A DNA stretch of 10,863 nucleotides from Corynebacterium sp. (GTDB lineage: Bacteria > Actinomycetota > Actinomycetes > Mycobacteriales > Mycobacteriaceae): positions 1-10,863 of the forward strand of contig JAKDIS010000090.1 of assembly GCA_030450335.1 (NCBI GenBank), read 5' to 3'. The position numbers and the translations under genes are program-made. Within the stretch, counting starts at the first letter, position 1, and each line of letters opens with the position of its first letter. This document shows positions 6,146-10,863 of this stretch, one piece after another. The notes under the pieces were generated by a model that saw only the letters and a program-made list of their open reading frames with translations, did no database searches and was not told where the DNA came from.

Positions 6146-7164
6146 GCGGAGACCTCCTTCACGGAGTCGAGGATGGAGGCGACGACGGCGGCGCCGTGGT
6201 TGAAGGCCCCCGGGTCGCCGGCGAGCAGGCCGGCGGCGAGGCGGGCGTCGACCGGCAGCACGCCGGTGGCGGCGGTGAGGTCGGGGGAGGAGGAGAACAG
6301 CGACGCCTCCTCCACGGACCCGTCGCCGAGGACGAGGACCAGGGAGGTGGAGCGGCCTGCACCGTCTGCGACCATGCCGGTCACCGGTGTGGAGGTGAGG
6401 TGGACGGTCAGGGTTCCGGGGGCGGTCCCGGCCGGACCTGCCGCCGTTCCTGCCGCCGGGGTCCCGGGCAGGACGGACGCGCCGACGCGGGTGACGTCCG
6501 CCGCCGCGGCCTGCAGGACGAGGTCGTCGAGCTCGGGGACGGAGACCTCGCCGCGGCGTCCGGCGCCGGTGAACAGTTCCACGGTGTCGAGGGAGAAGGT
6601 GGTGGCCAGGCCACGCACCGCGGTGACCGCGGCGGTGAGGGTGTCCGGCTCGGTGGCGGCCGACAGGGTCGCCCCGGTGTCGGCGAAGACCCGCAACGCG
6701 GAGACGCCGGAGACGCCGGCCGTGGAGGTCAGGTGGGTGCGCACGGCGGAGGACACCGCCATCACCGCCCGCGGCAGGTCGGTGGACACGGAGGAGCCGT
6801 AGGCCGTGAGGTTGTAGGAGGAGCCGGTGTGGTCGATGCGGCCGAGCTTCTTCTCCGGGACCCCGCCGACGCGCACCACGGGGAACTCCACGGTGGTGCG
6901 GTCGGTGCCGGTGACGGTGAGACGCACCGCCTGGTCGATGCCGAAGTCGCCGCCGGAGGTGGGGGCGATGGTGATCGTCGCCGAGGCGGGCACGGCGGTG
7001 ACGATGGCCAGGGTGTTGTTCGGGGTGGTTGCCCGGACGTCCTCGCCGGTGACGCTGATGCGCAGGTCGGACGTGCTTCCCCCCACGGGGAAGACCTGGA
7101 CCTTCAGCAGGCCACCGTCGTCGACGGCGTGGGACTCGCCGTCGTTGAGTGAAATGGTGTGCAT
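6142..7164 (-). CDS. Beta-rich protein with possible degenerate vWA domain, GTPase-system partner
   Basis: This is a 340-residue cytoplasmic protein. The ATG at 7164 is chosen because an AAGGA (7173-7177), overlapping the previous gene's TAA, lies 8 bases upstream. The same frame stays open further upstream only as a shadow. Residues 1-105 are strand-rich (MHTISLNDGESHAV, LLKVQVFPVG, DLRISVTGEDV, TITIAP). They begin in a way that loosely recalls TerD-type beta domains. Residues about 155-310 read like a vWA/Rossmann-like fold: strand ALRVFADTGATL (157-167), helix TLTAAVTAVRGLATTF, strand TVELFTG, strand TLTVHLTSTP (251-260) and strand SLVLVLGDGS (274-283). The DTGAT at 162-166 sits where vWA domains carry DxSxS, so metal binding may be lost. 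A Gly/Ala/Thr/Pro-rich insert is at 232-250. An adaptor role for the GTPase is inferred from gene order. Domain calls are tentative. Confidence 0.85.
   Translation of the reverse strand: MHTISLNDGESHAVDDGGLLKVQVFPVGGSTSDLRISVTGEDVRATTPNNTLAIVTAVPASATITIAPTSGGDFGIDQAVRLTVTGTDRTTVEFPVVRVGGVPEKKLGRIDHTGSSYNLTAYGSSVSTDLPRAVMAVSSAVRTHLTSTAGVSGVSALRVFADTGATLSAATEPDTLTAAVTAVRGLATTFSLDTVELFTGAGRRGEVSVPELDDLVLQAAAADVTRVGASVLPGTPAAGTAAGPAGTAPGTLTVHLTSTPVTGMVADGAGRSTSLVLVLGDGSVEEASLFSSSPDLTAATGVLPVDARLAAGLLAGDPGAFNHGAAVVASILDSVKEVSA
6153..6159 (-). promoter_or_regulatory. Strong ribosome binding site for the GTPase, inside the upstream gene
   Basis: AAGGAGG lies 7 bases before the GTG at 6145 and within the last codons of the preceding gene. 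It fixes the GTG start and, with the GTGA overlap, implies translational coupling. It is the strongest Shine-Dalgarno in the operon, so the GTPase is probably well translated. Confidence 0.88.
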
Positions 7165-7175
7165 GGATGGTGTCC

Positions 7176-8774
7176 TTATCGTCGGGGGGTGCGGTTGAGC
7201 GGGAGGTGGTCGGGCTGGGCCTTCGCCAGTGAACGTTGCCGACCGAGGTACACGGCCTCGGCGAGCTCGCGGAGGCGGGGATTGACCAGTGAGCTCAGGT
7301 TCGGGTGTCCGGTGTCGTAGAAACCGTGTTCGGAACCGTGGTGGACGGTGTAGTCGACGGTGTCGTCCACCAGCCGGTCCCGGTCGGTGTCGTCGACGGC
7401 GCAGAGCGCGTCCTGGTTGCGGTCTCTCCCGGCTTGCCGCAGCGCAGGGAAGTACCCGTAGGACGCCAGCGCCAGCATGCGCACCCGCGTGGTCCAGCCG
7501 AGTTCCGTGGCCGGGTCGAGCAACAGGTACTGGGGGACGGGCTGGGTGAACCCGTGGCGTGCCTCGGTCTGGGTGAACACGTTGTTCCACTCCGAGAGCG
7601 GTGCACCCAGGATGAAGTCGGTGTCGATGTCGGAGGTGAAGACGATGGCCGGCAACGTGCCCTCGGGTGTGGACCGTGCCGGTGCTGGTGCCGGTGCCGC
7701 CGGGGCAGGCCGGGGCTGTGTCGGCAGTGTCGGCTGTGCGGGTTCGGCCGTGGCACCGGTGTCGAAGGGGTTCGCGGTGTGCGACGTGGCCTCCGGTTCC
7801 CCCGGTGTCTGTGGCGCGGTCACCGGTGCCCAGGTCGTCCCGCCCCAGCCGGACATGACGGACGTGGCCGCCAGGCTGGACGTGCTGGGCGCTGCGGGCG
7901 CCGGGGCGTCCGGCACGACGGGGAGCACCGCTGCGGTGTCCACGACGAGGACGCCCGGGGCGTCCTGCATCTTCTCGGCCTCGGCGGACGGCACCACGGC
8001 GAAGGACACTCCGGCGGCGAGGGTCTCGGTGACCGTGGCGGCCTTCTCGTAGGTCGACCAGGTGAAGGAACGGTCCGCCGGCAGCGTCGGCGGGAGCTGG
8101 TCGGCCAGGGCGGTGATCCACAGGGGCCCTTCCGCGACGTCGGTGAGCAGCACCACCGGTGTGCCGTCGGTGACCCGGGCGGCGAGGAAGTCCAGGATCT
8201 CGCGGCGCGGAACCGGACCCGCATGTGGCCGGACCCGGCCCAGCTCCTGGGGCCAGGACAACTCGTCGGCGGTGCCGGTCCCGTCGAGGAAGCCCTCGAT
8301 GACCTTGTCGGTCAGCACGGTGGTCTCGGTCATGTCGGTATTGCCGGGGGCCTCGGCGGCGTCGACCTTGCGCTTGCCGTAGGGCGCGGGGACGGACGCG
8401 GAGAACATCAGCTTCACCGCGTCGCGCCGCGGCAGGTGGCCGGGGTCGCTGACGAAGACGTAGGTGAAGACGTTGCCGGGGCGTCCCGTCGCGTCCTGAC
8501 CGGCGGGCACGGAGGCGAGGAACACGCCGGTGTCCGCGGACTCCACCGGCTCCCACGGGGCGGGCAGCCAGGCGAACCGGCGGATCCGCCGGGCCAGCTC
8601 CTCGCGGTCGGGGAAGGTCGGCAGCGCGACCGGGTCGGACAGGTGGGTGGGGATCAGCGGGACGACCTCGTCGACCTGGAAGGCGGCGAGCTCCCCGGTG
8701 CGGTGGCCGACGCCCCATCCGCCGGAACGCTGGTCGGACGGTGAGAACGAGGCGTAGGTGAAGGAACCGGACAT
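7176..8774 (-). CDS. GTPase-associated protein 1-like (GAP1: N2, middle and C-terminal regions)
   Basis: This is a 532-residue cytoplasmic protein. Residues about 4-165 resemble the GAP1-N2 domain: FTYASFSPSDQRSGGWGVGH, LARRIRRFAWLP and GRPGNVFTYVFVSD. Residues about 187-285 resemble the GAP1 middle region: ILDFLAARVTDGTPVVLLTD, GPLWITALADQLPPTLPADR and SFTWSTYEKAATVTETL. A Pro/Ala/Thr-rich linker (about 286-370) is followed by a C-terminal domain (about 372-532) with DIDTDFILGAPLSEWNNVF and VRMLALASYGYFPALRQAGR. GAP1 proteins were named for co-occurring with DO-GTPases in predicted NTP-dependent conflict systems, and here the GTPase is two genes downstream. Biochemical function is unknown; the name means 'associated', not 'GTPase-activating'. 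The start is 1 base after the upstream stop with only a distant GGAAGG, so translation is probably coupled. Domain names are from memory of the family pattern. Confidence 0.85.
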   Translation of the reverse strand: MSGSFTYASFSPSDQRSGGWGVGHRTGELAAFQVDEVVPLIPTHLSDPVALPTFPDREELARRIRRFAWLPAPWEPVESADTGVFLASVPAGQDATGRPGNVFTYVFVSDPGHLPRRDAVKLMFSASVPAPYGKRKVDAAEAPGNTDMTETTVLTDKVIEGFLDGTGTADELSWPQELGRVRPHAGPVPRREILDFLAARVTDGTPVVLLTDVAEGPLWITALADQLPPTLPADRSFTWSTYEKAATVTETLAAGVSFAVVPSAEAEKMQDAPGVLVVDTAAVLPVVPDAPAPAAPSTSSLAATSVMSGWGGTTWAPVTAPQTPGEPEATSHTANPFDTGATAEPAQPTLPTQPRPAPAAPAPAPARSTPEGTLPAIVFTSDIDTDFILGAPLSEWNNVFTQTEARHGFTQPVPQYLLLDPATELGWTTRVRMLALASYGYFPALRQAGRDRNQDALCAVDDTDRDRLVDDTVDYTVHHGSEHGFYDTGHPNLSSLVNPRLRELAEAVYLGRQRSLAKAQPDHLPLNRTPRR

Positions 8775-8775
8775 G

Positions 8776-10863
8776 TCAGGGGTGCACCTTCCGACGCGAC
8801 GGGTAGGCGAGCTTCGTGGTGACGACGGACTCCACCACGATGGCGGGGATGGTCGCGGCGTTCCACGACGTCGGGGTGGTGCCGGTGGAGGCGCCGGTGC
8901 CGGCGGCGTCGGGGTTGCCGAGGCTGCCGCCGAACGCGCCGGCGCTGAAACCGGCGCGCGGGGTCGGGCTGGCGGCCGGTGCCGGGGTGGCAGAGGAGGC
9001 AGGGGTGGTCGGGGTCTCCGGTTCGTCGACGAAGAGGCGCAGGTAGCCGCCGTCGATGGTGGTGTGGTCGATCCACCAGGTCGCGTCCTGCGACGATGCC
9101 GAGGTCACTCCCCACCCAGGGGTGGACTGCGACCCCTGTTCCGGGCCGGACAGCGATCCCGACGGCAGGGCGGACTGGTAGAGGTCCGTCGTCGGCTGCG
9201 GCTGCCCGGCGGGCCCGGCCGACGCACCGTCCTTCGCGCACGTCACCGCGGAGCCGTCGCCGATGTGCAGCGGGAGCCGGGACGGGTTGTGCACCAGGCG
9301 GAAGTGCGGGGCGTTCGCGTCCGGGTTGCCGACCGACCAGATCTGCAGCTGCGGGAAGCCGTCCGGCGAATCGGTCAGGTCGTAGGAGTACGCGCGCAGC
9401 CCCGGGTAGGTGATCTCCGTGGGGGAGTCGGCGTACTTGTCCTTGCCCGCCCAGATCGCCGCGGGGGTCAGCGTGACCTTGTCGCCGGTGTTCAGCAGGT
9501 TCAGGCGCACCCCGCCCTGGCGGCGGTAGGCGTCCTCGTCGAGACGCATCCGGTCCTGGGTGGTGCGCACGTTGATGTGCGTGGCGCCGGCCGGCCAGTC
9601 GAACGTGATGAGCTGGCCGGACACCCGCTCCACCAGCTGCGGGTCGGTGATGTTCTCCACGCGCTGCAGCACCCGGCTGTCACCGACCCACGCCCGCTGC
9701 TCCACGATGTTCACCGGGGTGATGTACACCTGGTGCCAGTCGGCCGGCCACACCAGCGTGCGGGTCACGTGCTCGCCGGGCACGGAGTTGTCGTCGGTGG
9801 TCCACTTGGTGGAGCCCAGGGCATCGTCGTCGTCGAGGTAGCCGCGGTCGACCTGGCCCAGGGGGAGCTCCGGGTCCGGGGCGGTGTCGGTGAGGAAGAC
9901 CCGGACCTGACCGGTCGGCGGGGCCTCCCACTCCAGGATGATCTGGTCCTCGTTGTTGTGGTCGGGCAGGTAGCCGGCGGTGATCAGGGAGACCTTCTGG
10001 ATCTCCGCACTGACCAGGATCTTCTGTTCCGGGATCGCCGGGCCGGTGTGGGTGCGCCCGCGGAAGGAGACGACCGGGGCCAGGGTGAAGTCGTAGTTCA
10101 GCCCGCGGGTGCTGACGCGGTAGCTGAAACCGGACTGTTCCACACCACTGACCAGCATGTTGCCCGGGTCGGTGAGACGTCCGGCGTAGCCCTGCCTGGC
10201 GTGGTAGACGCGCACCTCGTCGTGTCCGGGCATGGCGTCCCAGGAGCCGTTGACGGTGCCGTTGGACTCGACGAGCTTCACGTCGCGCGGCGGGTAGATC
10301 GCCACGTCCTCACCGATGAACAGGGCAGGGGCGTTGAGCAGCCCGGCGGGGCCGCCGTCCCAGGTGTAGGCCCAGACCATGTAGTGGCGCAGGCCGGTGG
10401 AGTTCGGGCGCTCGTCGCGGAAGGCGGTTCCGTGGGTGATGACCAGTTCGGTGCCGGCGCCCGGGGCGCACTCGGCCTCGTGGTCGGCGGCGATGACGCG
10501 GTAGAGGGTGGTCTCCTTCGGACGGTTCGGCAGCTTCGGCCAGGTGATCAGCACGGACTCTTTGCCGGTGACGTCCGGGTCCTGCGAGGCCTGCGGGTCC
10601 TGTGGGGCGGGGTCCTCCACCGAGTAGTTGACCTTGATCGGGCCGGGGGAGGTGTAGCCCTCCGGCGCGCTGTAGGCGAACGCCTCGTCGGAGCGCTGGA
10701 AGATCTGGGTGAAGATCGGGTCTCTCTCGAAGTCGGACTCGTCCACGGTGTTCGTGGCGGCGTCGCCGTCGAGGAGCAGCTTCATCTGGTCGGCGAGGGA
10801 CATGGGCGCCTTCGGTTCCTTCTTCTGGTTCTTCGAGGACGGGGCGGGGGACGTCGCAGGCTC
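8776..10863 (-). CDS. Multidomain fibronectin-III-like cytoplasmic protein (5' end probably outside window)
   Basis: At least 675 residues are visible from the ATG at 10803. The same frame stays open to the right edge for 20 more codons (EPATSPAPSSKNQKKEPKAP). 18 of those 20 codons end in G or C, versus about 12 in the next best frame. The protein therefore probably starts upstream, and MSLADQ is probably internal. Numbering from that Met: helical MSLADQMKLLLDGD (1-14), then Fn3-like beta domains at about 53-163 (VLITWPKLPNRPKETTLYRV, HYMVWAYTWDGG), 167-258 (VNGSWDAMPGHDEVRVYHA), 266-370 (IILEWEAPPTGQVRVFL) and 385-470 (LITFDWPAGATHINVRT). A further beta region spans about 475-595. A Thr/Ala/Pro/Gly-rich low-complexity stretch (595-648) precedes the tail VVESVVTTKLAYPSRRK. 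No signal peptide is visible. It is first of the four in-window operon genes and a likely scaffold or recognition subunit (inference). Confidence 0.82.
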   Translation of the reverse strand, partial: EPATSPAPSSKNQKKEPKAPMSLADQMKLLLDGDAATNTVDESDFERDPIFTQIFQRSDEAFAYSAPEGYTSPGPIKVNYSVEDPAPQDPQASQDPDVTGKESVLITWPKLPNRPKETTLYRVIAADHEAECAPGAGTELVITHGTAFRDERPNSTGLRHYMVWAYTWDGGPAGLLNAPALFIGEDVAIYPPRDVKLVESNGTVNGSWDAMPGHDEVRVYHARQGYAGRLTDPGNMLVSGVEQSGFSYRVSTRGLNYDFTLAPVVSFRGRTHTGPAIPEQKILVSAEIQKVSLITAGYLPDHNNEDQIILEWEAPPTGQVRVFLTDTAPDPELPLGQVDRGYLDDDDALGSTKWTTDDNSVPGEHVTRTLVWPADWHQVYITPVNIVEQRAWVGDSRVLQRVENITDPQLVERVSGQLITFDWPAGATHINVRTTQDRMRLDEDAYRRQGGVRLNLLNTGDKVTLTPAAIWAGKDKYADSPTEITYPGLRAYSYDLTDSPDGFPQLQIWSVGNPDANAPHFRLVHNPSRLPLHIGDGSAVTCAKDGASAGPAGQPQPTTDLYQSALPSGSLSGPEQGSQSTPGWGVTSASSQDATWWIDHTTIDGGYLRLFVDEPETPTTPASSATPAPAASPTPRAGFSAGAFGGSLGNPDAAGTGASTGTTPTSWNAATIPAIVVESVVTTKLAYPSRRKVHP

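Noticed and set aside
5234..6802. 522-residue open frame on the + strand
   Set aside because: It is antisense to the GTPase and vWA-like genes, which have clear motifs and ribosome binding sites. Composition is typical of a shadow.
7165..8718. Upstream extension of the 6142-7164 gene into an 858-residue open frame
   Set aside because: The extension is the shadow of the GAP1-like gene in another frame, with Arg/Pro/His-rich low-quality sequence. The real start at 7164 has an AAGGA 8 bases upstream.
7305..8744. 479-residue open frame on the + strand
   Set aside because: It is antisense to the GAP1-like gene and is dominated by Gly/Arg/Val with no domain.

Overview
The window is high-GC, densely packed bacterial DNA with very strong G/C bias at third codon positions. 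It looks like an actinobacterium. The SigK/RskA pair and the amino-acid permease tail suggest the Corynebacterium/Mycobacterium group, with a high-GC Corynebacterium-like organism the best guess. That is inference from protein style, not from a marker gene. No RNA genes, IS elements, CRISPR arrays or attachment sites were found, and no gene-free stretch exceeds 243 bases.

Left part (1-3411). The window opens inside an APC-type amino-acid permease gene (+ strand). It converges, across 4 bases, on a minus-strand operon read from right to left: a 449-residue two-repeat lipoprotein, an ECF sigma factor of the SigK type, and its membrane-bound anti-sigma factor RskA. The three genes are separated by 9 bases and 1 base, so they are probably co-transcribed. 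The lipoprotein comes first, and a weak SigK-like promoter candidate lies in front of it. This looks like an autoregulated envelope-stress or metal/redox-response unit with the lipoprotein as its main product.

Middle (3412-3654). This 243-base divergent intergenic region holds promoter candidates for both directions, two short inverted repeats and a T-rich, pyrimidine-rich leader.

Right part (3655-10863). A 474-residue helical-repeat (TPR-like) protein is on the + strand. It meets, tail to tail with 4 bases between stops, a minus-strand operon of four tightly linked genes. In transcription order these are: a large cytoplasmic fibronectin-III-like multidomain protein (5' end probably outside the window), a three-part GTPase-associated protein resembling GAP1 (GAP1-N2, middle and C-terminal regions), a 340-residue beta-rich protein with a possible degenerate vWA region, and a TRAFAC-type GTPase resembling the DO-GTPase2 family. 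Junctions are 1 base, 11 bases and a 4-base GTGA overlap. The set matches the general architecture of the predicted GTPase-centred NTP-dependent conflict systems described computationally by the Aravind group. It is the most interesting content here: a G-protein switch with adaptor and scaffold partners and no obvious effector in view. The effector, if any, may lie beyond the right edge.
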